From positions 62,001-126,000 of the forward strand of contig JABWCL010000003.1 of NCBI GenBank assembly GCA_013360295.1: a stretch of DNA of 64,000 nucleotides, read 5' to 3'. The stretch comes from Ignavibacteriaceae bacterium (lineage in GTDB: Bacteria > Bacteroidota > Ignavibacteria > Ignavibacteriales > Ignavibacteriaceae). The notes beneath the pieces are model-generated. The model saw only the letters and a program-made list of their open reading frames with translations. It was not told the origin of the DNA and made no database searches. The translations under genes were made by a program, and so were the position numbers. Below, piece after piece: positions 39,842 to 48,879 of this stretch (positions are counted from its first letter, which is position 1; each line of letters opens with the position of its first letter).

Positions 39842-41743
39842 ATGAGACAGAAGAGTTTATTCTTATTAATTCCGCTCTTATTACTCATTGCGTTCGCACC
39901 CGGGTGCGAAGAGAACCAAACGGGAGAAGGTACTGATCCTACCGCTTCCAAGCAAAAATCTGAAGCCGCGTACAAAATGATGGAAGATGACATGTACATG
40001 ATGATGAACGGCAACTTCCGGAACGCGTCAGATTACGATCAACTCCGGTTCAAGCAGATGAACGCTACATTCAGAGAAGCCATTGAACTTGATCCGAAAA
40101 ACTACGAAGCCAAATACGGCGCCGCACTTTCCGAAATTCTGGCTGTTTACAGCGATCCGGAAGTTAATCAATTGGTCAAGGATTTTGAATCCGCCGGCAA
40201 CTCAAATAAAAATGCCATCTCCGGCGAGATGAAAAGAAGCCTCATTCCGCTGAAAACATCTGACTTGCAGTTACCCGAAGAAAAAATTGCTTCTTTACTC
40301 TTCAACATTAATAAAGTCGCCTTAACTGATCCGCCTCTGATAAGCCGTGTCCAGGCTGCGATCAGGAACAAACTGCTTCCCGCGATTGATTACGCAATCG
40401 CAAGACTTGTGGAATGTGAAGCCGAACCAAATTTCACTTTCCGGGTCACAGGCAGAATGCAGGGTGATAATACTCTTGACATGGTAACCATATATGTTAC
40501 TGAGGTATATTTCACTAATGCCCTTCTCAATGCATTCAAATCCGGACTTGAAGCAACTCTAATTTATAAATTCGATCTTACCGATTATTCTCAGGCAAGC
40601 CTTGTAGCTGCCTTACAGCCGAATAATACCAGTTTCTTTTATATGAATACTGACGGTCAGACACGCGCACAAAACGTAAAGAATGCTTTTCTCGGCGCGA
40701 TGAACAATATTAAGTCTGGTATTGCTTCACTTGAGAGTTTCTCCGGACGCAGGCCTGATGCTGTCATTAAAATCGGCAACTCAGGCGACAGGACTATAAA
40801 ACAGCAGGATCTCGATACATTAAAGAAGTACATTGATAAGGCGATTGACGCATTCAATTCAACTCAGACAGTGGAAATTAAGGACGCTGATTCCGACGGT
40901 AATGATTACACGATCAAAATAAACATCTCCAATTTCTTCAACAATATGCCGCAGAATCCTAAAACTGCTTTTATGCCATCCTACACTGTAGAACCATCAG
41001 GTGAAGATGACATCAGGTTTGATTTTGTGGCACAGACATACAGTGAATTCACTTTCCCTGATCCGACCTTTGGCGGACTCTTGCCGGATATGTCGAATGA
41101 AACTCTGAAGAGAATCCTCTACATCGACGAAGAATTCGCTTATAGATTCTCATTCAGTATTCATAAATTTGCTGCTTATGACGATTGGTGGGCGGCAAAT
41201 GGAATGAATTTAACATTCCGGTTTACTACACAGTCAAATAATGTCTACACAAAGACCGTTACTTATGAGGTTTACGAAGATAACAGTATCCTCTTCAAGG
41301 ACGCGACTTCTACTCCCGACAGAGTAACGCGTATTGAGCTGAATTACGGTGAAGGTTATATGGATTATTCATTCCAGGAAGCGGGAAGGTTCATTGAAAT
41401 CCGAGCGAAGGAAGAAGATTACTGTAACTTCCAAATTTTTGTGAGACCGGCTCTTACTAATTACCAAGTTAGCCCAAACCGTGATAATATTACGATTTAC
41501 TGGAATATTGAAGGTAATCAATCCGGATCAAATTACTATTACCTTGAGCGCTCCGTGGCAAGCGGCGCTTATCAGGAGGTAAATTATCTGGGCGGGTGGA
41601 TGAATTATAACTATACAGATTTTAACGTGACTCCGGGTGTTACCTATTCATACAGGCTTCGTTGTGTTTCTCAATGGAGCTGGGGTGATGTTCTGATCCC
41701 ATCTTCTCCGGTATATTCGAATGTACTGACGGTTACTCCGTAA
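39842..41743 (+). CDS. large lipoprotein with TPR-like and FN3-like regions
   Basis: 633 residues. The lipobox LIAFAPGC places the lipidated Cys at about residue 22. Residues about 40-110 have a TPR-like segment (FREAIELDPKNYEAKYGAALSEIL). The middle is a long helical and beta region with KDADSDGNDYTIKI, a calcium-binding-like Asp motif. The last 85 residues (LTNYQVSPNRDNITIYWNIEG to SYRLRCVSQW) look like a fibronectin type III fold. It is followed by a barrel gene one base later, so the pair likely forms a surface complex. Function unknown. Confidence 0.75.
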   Translation: MRQKSLFLLIPLLLLIAFAPGCEENQTGEGTDPTASKQKSEAAYKMMEDDMYMMMNGNFRNASDYDQLRFKQMNATFREAIELDPKNYEAKYGAALSEILAVYSDPEVNQLVKDFESAGNSNKNAISGEMKRSLIPLKTSDLQLPEEKIASLLFNINKVALTDPPLISRVQAAIRNKLLPAIDYAIARLVECEAEPNFTFRVTGRMQGDNTLDMVTIYVTEVYFTNALLNAFKSGLEATLIYKFDLTDYSQASLVAALQPNNTSFFYMNTDGQTRAQNVKNAFLGAMNNIKSGIASLESFSGRRPDAVIKIGNSGDRTIKQQDLDTLKKYIDKAIDAFNSTQTVEIKDADSDGNDYTIKINISNFFNNMPQNPKTAFMPSYTVEPSGEDDIRFDFVAQTYSEFTFPDPTFGGLLPDMSNETLKRILYIDEEFAYRFSFSIHKFAAYDDWWAANGMNLTFRFTTQSNNVYTKTVTYEVYEDNSILFKDATSTPDRVTRIELNYGEGYMDYSFQEAGRFIEIRAKEEDYCNFQIFVRPALTNYQVSPNRDNITIYWNIEGNQSGSNYYYLERSVASGAYQEVNYLGGWMNYNYTDFNVTPGVTYSYRLRCVSQWSWGDVLIPSSPVYSNVLTVTP

Positions 41744-41744
41744 T

Positions 41745-43094
41745 TTGCGGATCAGTCTCGTATTTCTGCTGATATTTCTGGCTGCGGTCTTCATCAGTCC
41801 GCAGCCGGATACTTCATCATCCGGTTCCCTATCCTTCCGTTCAGGCTACTTCAGTATCTTCAACGAAAAAACTGATTTCAGCCATTTTAATTCATCTATC
41901 CTAAGTAATAGCTTAAATATAAACTACAAACTGGATAAGACCGTTCTATACTCCTCAATGAGTTCTTACCGTTTTATTGTAGAGTCGCGTAACAGTAATA
42001 ACCGGACGAATGTAGACCTGCAAAACAGAGAGGACGCAGTTCAGGTTGGGTTAAGCACGGGATTCAGAAGTTTGTTTATTAAGCCGGAAATACGTTTCTC
42101 GAAGGCTAATAAAAAAATCCTGACAGAATATTCAATTGATTATGGAATTTATCATCCGGGGATGGGCCTCTACCTGGCGCAGTTTTCATACATAAAAACC
42201 CACTTCCCTTTTTATGCAATGGGTGTCTATGCGGGTGAAGGCTTTGGCATTACTAATTACACTCCATATTACTTACTTTCAACGAAGATCGGTTTGAATT
42301 TAATTCCCGATGGCAGCACGTTTGATATTGAGTACTTTAAGAATATTCAGGTAGACAATAAGTTTGATTCATCCTTCGGATACACCGACAAGCCCGAAAT
42401 TGAAATGTTTAATCTGACGCATAATCACAACTCAAAAGATTTCATCTTAAGAACAGGATTTACAAGATTAACCGGTAGATGGCGGATCATTCTTCTATAT
42501 GAAAATCTGCCGTTCAGCACAATTACTTTTCCGACAGTCAGCTATTCCGCTCTAGCATCCGAACTTAAACTTAAGAACACCAGATTTACTCCATCAATCT
42601 TTTTCAATTATTACTATTTCAGGATAGACGGAGCGGGCAATATTCAGTCGTGGCCATTTACATCAGTTATTACAAACGTAGTCGCGAACAGGATGAATTT
42701 CAGGATTGACGGGTGGTTAAACGCGATAAATCTCGGAGGAAAACTAACTCTGCCTTTAGGTGGTTTTCATATTAGTCCCGAATTGCAGTTTTATCACATC
42801 ATCCCTGAATCTGAAATTGATACCTGGCAGCCAGAATACCTGGTGTTCGGGGTAAGGAATTTTTATGATAGTTATGATGAAATTAAGAATGCCGGGCTTG
42901 CGCGGTTGCGCGTGTTTACCGATTGGAAACTCGAAGATTATTCAATATCGGCTGAACTATCACAGTTCATACCTCTGTACCTCACCAAAGAAATAAAAAA
43001 GAAACGTCCTCCCGGATACATTAAACCTGAGCAAGGGCAAGGAACTATAACCGGTGGCACAGAAATTCAAATTAAAATCTCAAGAGAATTCTAA
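41745..43094 (+). CDS. predicted outer-membrane beta-barrel protein
   Basis: 449 residues from a TTG start one base after the lipoprotein's stop. The signal peptide is MRISLVFLLIFLAAVFISPQ. The rest alternates amphipathic strands with Tyr/Asn-rich turns and ends in IQIKISREF, the terminal Phe being typical of outer-membrane barrels. No family is recognised. The coupling to the upstream lipoprotein suggests that the two act together. Confidence 0.7.
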   Translation: MRISLVFLLIFLAAVFISPQPDTSSSGSLSFRSGYFSIFNEKTDFSHFNSSILSNSLNINYKLDKTVLYSSMSSYRFIVESRNSNNRTNVDLQNREDAVQVGLSTGFRSLFIKPEIRFSKANKKILTEYSIDYGIYHPGMGLYLAQFSYIKTHFPFYAMGVYAGEGFGITNYTPYYLLSTKIGLNLIPDGSTFDIEYFKNIQVDNKFDSSFGYTDKPEIEMFNLTHNHNSKDFILRTGFTRLTGRWRIILLYENLPFSTITFPTVSYSALASELKLKNTRFTPSIFFNYYYFRIDGAGNIQSWPFTSVITNVVANRMNFRIDGWLNAINLGGKLTLPLGGFHISPELQFYHIIPESEIDTWQPEYLVFGVRNFYDSYDEIKNAGLARLRVFTDWKLEDYSISAELSQFIPLYLTKEIKKKRPPGYIKPEQGQGTITGGTEIQIKISREF

Positions 43095-43095
43095 T

Positions 43096-43134
43096 AAAAA
43101 AAATACCGGAGCCTGATGACCCCGGTATTCTTAT
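43096..43134. terminator. bidirectional terminator
   Basis: AATACCGG (43102-43109) pairs with CCGGTATT (43122-43129); A runs precede and TCTTATT follows, so both convergent genes (barrel protein and BNR protein) can use it. Confidence 0.8.
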
Positions 43135-43148
43135 TCAGCGAAGAATTT

Positions 43149-45923
43149 CTATTTAAGAATTGTAAGTTTACGGGATATCTGTCCCGATGCATCCCTGAGA
43201 GTATAAAAATATGTACCAGCAGGGAGTGTACCTGTATTAAAATCAGTTTCATATTCTCCCCTTTCCCTCCAGCCGCTGTATACGGTTTGTACCTTCTCGC
43301 CCATAATATTATAGAGGCTTAGCTCAACAAAAGAGGAACTTTGCACAGAATACTTGATAGATGTTTTTTCCGTGCCGCTGTTTCCGCGGATTGGATTCGG
43401 ATAATTCTGATACAGGAACAATTCAGTGTTTACCACTACATCAACGTCAACAGTGGAGGAATATTTAGCTGTGCCGTCAAAATCAATCTGCTTAATGCGG
43501 TAGAGTACCGTCCCCCTGTATCCCAAAATTTGCATATCACTGAATGAATAACTGTTATCCGCTGTTGATGTTCCGGCACCGTTGACATAACCAACAACCC
43601 GCCAGTCATCATTTTTCAGTTTCCTTTCAATTTCGAATCCTCGGTTGTTCTTCTCAGTCGCGGTTACCCAGTTCAATTGCACGTGATCTTCCAGGAATGC
43701 GGCGGCGAGTGACTTAAATTCGACGGGAACGGTAAAATCCACATATACTTCATATACTCCCCTGCCGTGGGTTCCTGCGCGCAGAACCTTCCTTTCCGGA
43801 GAATAATCAAGATGCTTAATTACCGTATTTGGCAAACCGTTATTAAGTTCATACCAATCCGCGCCGTCGTTACGGGTAACAAAAACGCCGACATCATTGG
43901 CAATAAAATAAGTATTTGGCGCAGTAGGGTCCTCATTGTAAATAAAAATATCCGATACCGGAGAATCCGGCAGGTTGCCGTTTATCGGGAACCAGGTGGT
44001 ACCTGTATCCGTAGTTTTGTAAACTTTATTCCCGCCGAACCCAAGGAATGTCACAAGCGCCACTTCGGAATTATCGGGATGCACATAAACTGAACTGATG
44101 GTTTTATTCGGTAGACCGCTGGAAGACAGCAAAGTCCAGGTCACTCCCCCGTCAAGGGAACGATACAGCCTTGATGAAGAAGAAGCATACATTAATTCCG
44201 GACGTGTTTTACTAATCGCCATTTCACGAACGGCAGAGGTGCCGTTCAGGTCGCTTGAGATTGCGGTCCAACTCTGCCCGTTATTTGTAGATTTATAAAT
44301 CTTTTGCCTGGCGGTAAAAAAAGTACCCGAAACTGATGGATGATGCAGAATCGGCGCGACCCAAGCGGGATTCTCGGAAGATGATATACCACTCGTCGCG
44401 TTAACCCAAGATGAGCCTCCGTTAGTCGTCCGCATCATACCGTTATTTTGTGTCTCTCCGATGATATAGGATTGATTAAAGGGATTAAAGCATACTTCGC
44501 CGCCATCCCCTCCGAAAGCCGCTGCCCAGTTTAGAGTAGAATATGTCTGCTGCGTTCCGTTGTCTTGCGTGCCGCCAAGAATACGAGCCGGGTTAAAAGG
44601 GCTTGCCGCGATCCTGTAAAATTGTGTTAGAGTAAGGGTTTGATTCTGGTTAATGAAAGAATTACCTCCGTCAGTTGATTTCCACACTCCGCCGTCATTG
44701 AGGCAGAGAAAAGTATTCGGCTGCGTCGGATGAAAAACCAGATTATGCTGGTCAACGTGTACAGGTCCTCCGGAATAACCATTGGTGATATTTGCGAATG
44801 AAACACCACCATCTGTCGTCCGCCAAAGATCAATAGTTCCGACATAAGCAACCGCCGGATTATTCGGATCAACTTTACAGTGAAGATCGTACCACGCCTG
44901 GCTTCCTCTGAAATCAGTTCCGGTGGCTATCTGTGACCAGGTTTCAGCGAAATTCACTGACTTATATGTTACAACAGCACTGGATGCATAGATGGCAGCA
45001 TAAAAAACGCCGGGTACTGATTTACAATAATCGAAATGTCCGCGGGTCATAGAAGGAAGGCCGGTGGAAAATGCCTGAAATGAATTGCCTGCGTCAATTG
45101 ATCTGCGTATTCCGCCGATTCCCGATCCCAACGCAAAAACTGTATCACCGGTCGTGGAATAGAGAACATCATCGCATCTGCCGCTGATGGCAAGTGACCA
45201 GGTAAGCCCGGCGTTAGTGCTTTTATATAATCCTGAATTGCCCAGAGCGGCAAACAGATCGCTTGAACGGGTCGGATGAATAACCAACCTTGAGAAATAT
45301 GAGGAAGAAGGAAGCCCCGCGGTTATGTGCTGCCAGGATTGCCCTCCGTCAGTAGATTTTAGCAGTCCCCTGCCGTAATATGAAGCGCCGCTGTACGTTG
45401 CCTCACCTGTACCCGCATAAATGATATTAGGATCATATTTATCCACTGCAATCGCGCCCATCGAAAGTGATGCCTCATTGTCTGAGGTAGGAGACCAGTT
45501 TAAGCCGCCGTCCATTGATTTCCATACCCCGCCGTTCGCAGGACCGATATAGATAATATCAGGATTCTGGGGATTATAAGCGGCTGTCACAATGCGCGAA
45601 GAAATATTCCCATACGAAAAATAATAACCGGGGGTGGGGCCAAGGTTTACCCATTTAAAATCATTGCTGATCGCCTGATTTCTTCCACGCATAGCGTTCC
45701 TCTGCTCCACTGCTCTTGAATACGCGTCGGGTGGAATAATTCCGGAAGGATAAGCCCTTTCGTCGTAGAATGCCCTCTCCCTGCTGAATGCCTTCGAACG
45801 TGCGACCTCCGAGGAAACTGAATGGTAAGGTGATTTTTCATTGAGAATATCTTTGTATTCGTTCTGAGCATACACCATTATAGAAAGTGAAAATATAGCA
45901 ACCGTTAATAAATTTCTTGTCAT
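43149..45923 (-). CDS. secreted BNR/sortilin-like beta-propeller protein with sorting domain
   Basis: 924 residues. Signal peptide (MTRNLLTVAIFSLSIMVYAQ), a short pro-region, then many BNR/Asp-box repeats (WKSMDGGLNWSP, LKSTDGGQSWQ, YKSTNAGLTWS, WRTTDGGVSF, YKSTNNGQSW, YRSLDGGVTW) filling about residues 85-720 and predicting one or two beta propellers as in sortilin/VPS10 and xyloglucanase families. Then comes a beta domain with NRGFEIERKLKNDDWRVVGYV and a C-terminal sorting domain (YQNYPNPIRGNSG). No catalytic residues can be named. It is likely displayed or released outside the cell. Confidence 0.85.
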   Translation of the reverse strand: MTRNLLTVAIFSLSIMVYAQNEYKDILNEKSPYHSVSSEVARSKAFSRERAFYDERAYPSGIIPPDAYSRAVEQRNAMRGRNQAISNDFKWVNLGPTPGYYFSYGNISSRIVTAAYNPQNPDIIYIGPANGGVWKSMDGGLNWSPTSDNEASLSMGAIAVDKYDPNIIYAGTGEATYSGASYYGRGLLKSTDGGQSWQHITAGLPSSSYFSRLVIHPTRSSDLFAALGNSGLYKSTNAGLTWSLAISGRCDDVLYSTTGDTVFALGSGIGGIRRSIDAGNSFQAFSTGLPSMTRGHFDYCKSVPGVFYAAIYASSAVVTYKSVNFAETWSQIATGTDFRGSQAWYDLHCKVDPNNPAVAYVGTIDLWRTTDGGVSFANITNGYSGGPVHVDQHNLVFHPTQPNTFLCLNDGGVWKSTDGGNSFINQNQTLTLTQFYRIAASPFNPARILGGTQDNGTQQTYSTLNWAAAFGGDGGEVCFNPFNQSYIIGETQNNGMMRTTNGGSSWVNATSGISSSENPAWVAPILHHPSVSGTFFTARQKIYKSTNNGQSWTAISSDLNGTSAVREMAISKTRPELMYASSSSRLYRSLDGGVTWTLLSSSGLPNKTISSVYVHPDNSEVALVTFLGFGGNKVYKTTDTGTTWFPINGNLPDSPVSDIFIYNEDPTAPNTYFIANDVGVFVTRNDGADWYELNNGLPNTVIKHLDYSPERKVLRAGTHGRGVYEVYVDFTVPVEFKSLAAAFLEDHVQLNWVTATEKNNRGFEIERKLKNDDWRVVGYVNGAGTSTADNSYSFSDMQILGYRGTVLYRIKQIDFDGTAKYSSTVDVDVVVNTELFLYQNYPNPIRGNSGTEKTSIKYSVQSSSFVELSLYNIMGEKVQTVYSGWRERGEYETDFNTGTLPAGTYFYTLRDASGQISRKLTILK

Positions 45924-46179
45924 AATCCTTCCGAAATATTAGCCAATAAGTTAAATAAAAAATCCGACATTCAAATAACCATGTTTTTTCATCCCCCCTG
46001 ATAGAACTCCGCTGCCGTGCTTTTGAAGTTAATAAAACGAAGGATGTAATTTCGTGAAAGCAAAGAAGAAATGAGTCGATAAATCGCAGGAGAAATGTCT
46101 CTTAATAGTGTTAAATTAGTACGCATAAATAAGAATTCTTGCATTAAGGATTTAACTTCATAAAATAATTGTAACAAAG

Positions 46180-46953
46180 ATGGTATTAGACAAATTATTA
46201 GAACTTTCCGTTCTGGCCGGTGAAGTGGTAAGAAACGGTTTTCGTAAAAAAATTAATATTCAGTACAAGACAAACGACTCAAATCTGGTTACGGAAATCG
46301 ACAAAAAATCAGAACAGGTGATTGTTGATTATATATCCAAAAACTTTCCATCGCACGGAATACTCGCGGAGGAAGGATCAGATTTCAACCGGTCCTCAGA
46401 TTATCTGTGGGTTATTGACCCTCTCGACGGCACGACCAACTTCGCTCACGGGCTTCCCATTTTTGCAGTTTCAATCGGAGTAATGAAGAACGGGGAGATT
46501 ATTGCGGGAGCGGTGAATGACGTTATGAGAGATAAAATTTATTTCGCGGAGAAAGGAACGGGTGCTTTTGAAGGAGAGAGGCGCTTGTCAGTCGGTTCAA
46601 ATGAAATTCTGAAACATTCCGTACTTGTAACTGGGTTTCCTTATGATATTGCGAATAATCCCGGAAACGCGCTCGAAATTTTCGTTGAGTTTATTAAGAA
46701 GACACGTGCCATAAGAAGACTTGGCGCGGCTTCAATCGATTTCTGTTATGTGGCTGATGGCGTTTTCGATGCCTTCTGGGAAGTACATCTAAGCCCCTGG
46801 GATATTTGCGCGGGGAAATTAATTGTTGAAGAAGCCGGAGGAGTAGTGACAGACTTTCACGGTAAACCAACCGATATATTTACGAAGCGAATTCTGGCTT
46901 CGAACGGAAAAATTCAGGAACCCGTTCTGGAAGTATTAAAACCTTATCTCTGA
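46180..46953 (+). CDS. suhB: inositol-1-monophosphatase family protein
   Basis: 257 residues, normal for the family of Mg-dependent phosphatases acting on inositol monophosphate and related substrates. Metal-site motifs: EEGSDF near 63, WVIDPLDGTTNFAHGLPIFAVSIG at about 83-106, and WDICAGKLIVEEAGG near 208. SuhB also has roles in ribosome biogenesis in E. coli; here its stop abuts the convergent nusB stop, with NusB being a partner in antitermination. The convergence is noted but may be chance. Confidence 0.92.
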   Translation: MVLDKLLELSVLAGEVVRNGFRKKINIQYKTNDSNLVTEIDKKSEQVIVDYISKNFPSHGILAEEGSDFNRSSDYLWVIDPLDGTTNFAHGLPIFAVSIGVMKNGEIIAGAVNDVMRDKIYFAEKGTGAFEGERRLSVGSNEILKHSVLVTGFPYDIANNPGNALEIFVEFIKKTRAIRRLGAASIDFCYVADGVFDAFWEVHLSPWDICAGKLIVEEAGGVVTDFHGKPTDIFTKRILASNGKIQEPVLEVLKPYL

Positions 46954-47412
46954 TCAGGTATCAATTAAACCGCTTCCGGATTTAAAGATCTTTCCCTCTT
47001 CAGCGAGCTCAGTCCGGATACCGTCGAGAATACCGTTAATGAATTTTGAGCTGTCTTTGGTGCCATACATTTTTGCGATCTCAAGAGCTTCATTCATTGA
47101 CACTTTTACAGGTATCTCGTTAAAATAAAGTATCTCCGCCAGCCCCATCCTTATTATCAGCTTATCAATTAATGAAACACGTTCAAGAGCCCAATTATTA
47201 AGGTTGGATACTATCAGAGCATCCAGTTCCACCCGTCTGGCAACCACCTGCCTGATCAGCGAAAGAGCGAACTCACGCCCCTCCTCTGTTTCGATCTCTC
47301 CTGTCAGGTACGCTACGGATGCATCAAGTCCTTCCGGATTCATCTCATACGCATAAAGCACCTGTAGAACCCGTTCGCGTATCATTCGTCTTTTTAATGT
47401 CTTCTCACTCAT
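46954..47412 (-). CDS. nusB: transcription antitermination factor NusB
   Basis: 152 residues. The all-helical NusB fold is shown by RMIRERVLQVLYAYEMNPEG at the N terminus and VSMNEALEIAKMYGTKDSSKFINGILDGI near the C terminus, the classic signature. It binds boxA of rRNA leaders with NusE. Last gene of the minus-strand run; 12 bp after the DUF218 gene. Confidence 0.95.
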   Translation of the reverse strand: MSEKTLKRRMIRERVLQVLYAYEMNPEGLDASVAYLTGEIETEEGREFALSLIRQVVARRVELDALIVSNLNNWALERVSLIDKLIIRMGLAEILYFNEIPVKVSMNEALEIAKMYGTKDSSKFINGILDGIRTELAEEGKIFKSGSGLIDT

Positions 47413-47424
47413 ATTAATTCAATT

Positions 47425-48459
47425 TTATATTCCAAATAACCAAAAGAAAAGCAGTGCTATCCCTTCCCTGACTTTACTGTACAATAATTTTTGAGTCGGA
47501 AATTCAGTATCACTGCCGGCGTATAACAACTTTATGTTAAAAAACTTACTCATCTCATTTATCCTGTTGAGATGATATTTATCTGTAATCACCGTAACCA
47601 ACCCCTGCGGATCACCATTCTTAAAAAAGTGCTGCCTGATATAAGCTACCTGCCCAGCAGTTGATACGGTTTTATTTTCCTTTACAATAGCGTCTTTGGG
47701 CACCCCGTATTTGATAAGGTATCTCCTGGCGACTTCAGACTCTGCCAATTCACCCGGGGCATTGCTGCCTGTTGTGAGTATACGGCTTATCTGACCTTTT
47801 TTATAAAGTTCAGCAGCTTTTTTAATTCTCCCATCCAAAGTGTTTGAAGGCTTGTCCTTTGAGACAACTGCTGCCCCGAACAATACTCCGTATTCGCTCT
47901 TCTTTTCTCCCAGCATCTGCCTGCTAATATTCTGAAGGAACTGTGAATAAAGGATCGAGAACAAGAGGAGGATAATAATCGCGAACAAACCGTTTGAAAC
48001 TGACCTGAGGGGAATAAATCCTTTCACCCTGAAAATCAAAAGCCAGAGGTAACTGATCCAGATTATCTGAGTGAGTTGAAATACGAGATAAAATATCCCC
48101 GCGAGAGCATGATTGATCGGGTAAACTGATATATAGTAATTCTGTTGGATCGGGCGGAAGTTATATATCCATCCCGCAAGCAGAAGGCTCACAAGGGAAA
48201 TAGTAATGAAATATCCGGCGGTTTTTAAGACTTCATTCGCGCGTTTCCTGATTGTCAGGATTATCATTTCACTGATAATCACCGCAACAAGAAAAAGATT
48301 TATAATATTACCAGTATAGGTAAATGTATAATCTGAGAGGCTTAAACCCTGATTCCTGTACTTGAGGTAAGTAAGAATGGACAGTTCAAGCAAAACAAGG
48401 CCGATCGGAAAAATAATTTTCCAGCCGCGCCCGAGACTCTTTTTTTTCACTGTCCGCAT
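47425..48459 (-). CDS. membrane protein with C-terminal DUF218 (YdcF/SanA-like) domain
   Basis: 344 residues. Residues 1-185 contain about five membrane segments. From about 188 a DUF218 domain follows (EYGVLFGAAVVSKDKPSNTLDGRIKKAAELYKKG, ILTTGSNAPGELAESEVARRYLIKYGVP, ENKTVSTAGQVAYIRQHF, TVITDKYHLNRI). Members such as SanA and YdcF affect envelope permeability; the biochemical role is unclear. It lies 30 bp downstream of the VanZ-like gene in the same direction. Confidence 0.8.
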   Translation of the reverse strand: MRTVKKKSLGRGWKIIFPIGLVLLELSILTYLKYRNQGLSLSDYTFTYTGNIINLFLVAVIISEMIILTIRKRANEVLKTAGYFITISLVSLLLAGWIYNFRPIQQNYYISVYPINHALAGIFYLVFQLTQIIWISYLWLLIFRVKGFIPLRSVSNGLFAIIILLLFSILYSQFLQNISRQMLGEKKSEYGVLFGAAVVSKDKPSNTLDGRIKKAAELYKKGQISRILTTGSNAPGELAESEVARRYLIKYGVPKDAIVKENKTVSTAGQVAYIRQHFFKNGDPQGLVTVITDKYHLNRINEMSKFFNIKLLYAGSDTEFPTQKLLYSKVREGIALLFFWLFGI

Positions 48460-48489
48460 ATTACCAAAAAGAACTTTTCGAAAGATTAA

Positions 48490-48879
48490 TTAACGTAAGA
48501 TATATTTATTAAAGAAGTAAAATAACACTGCGCCTATTACAGCGCCAATAGCATCGGCGATCAGATCAAACACATCAGCGGATCTGCCGGGCACAAAAAT
48601 CTGGTGAATCTCATCCAGGGTACCATATACTGAGGAAACCAGCACCGCCATAATGAGATACTTCTCCTTCACTGACCGGTATTTATCCTGTACAAAAAAA
48701 GCAAGAGCTAGCATAAAAGATAATATGGCATAAGCTGCAAAATGCTGAAACTTATCACTTACTGTAAAACTGATCGCCCTGTTTGAAGGCAGCGAAGTTC
48801 CTACAAACAAGATACTCCAGTAGATTGCCAGCGGGAAATATACCGCGCTCCTCTTATGCTTTAATAGAAATTCACGCAA
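48490..48879 (-). CDS. VanZ-like membrane protein
   Basis: 129 residues with four membrane segments. The family pattern is clear: WSILFVGTSLPSNR, SDKFQHFAAYAILSFML, YGTLDEIHQIFVPGRSADVFDLIADAIGAVIGA. VanZ-like proteins are linked to low-level glycopeptide resistance in enterococci, but most are of unknown role. The start overlaps the end of nnr by 8 nt, so they are coupled. Confidence 0.85.
   Translation of the reverse strand: MREFLLKHKRSAVYFPLAIYWSILFVGTSLPSNRAISFTVSDKFQHFAAYAILSFMLALAFFVQDKYRSVKEKYLIMAVLVSSVYGTLDEIHQIFVPGRSADVFDLIADAIGAVIGAVLFYFFNKYILR

Noticed and set aside
45989-46177. 62-codon minus-strand frame upstream of the BNR gene
   Set aside because: No ribosome binding site, no family pattern, and it occupies the divergent promoter region with suhB.
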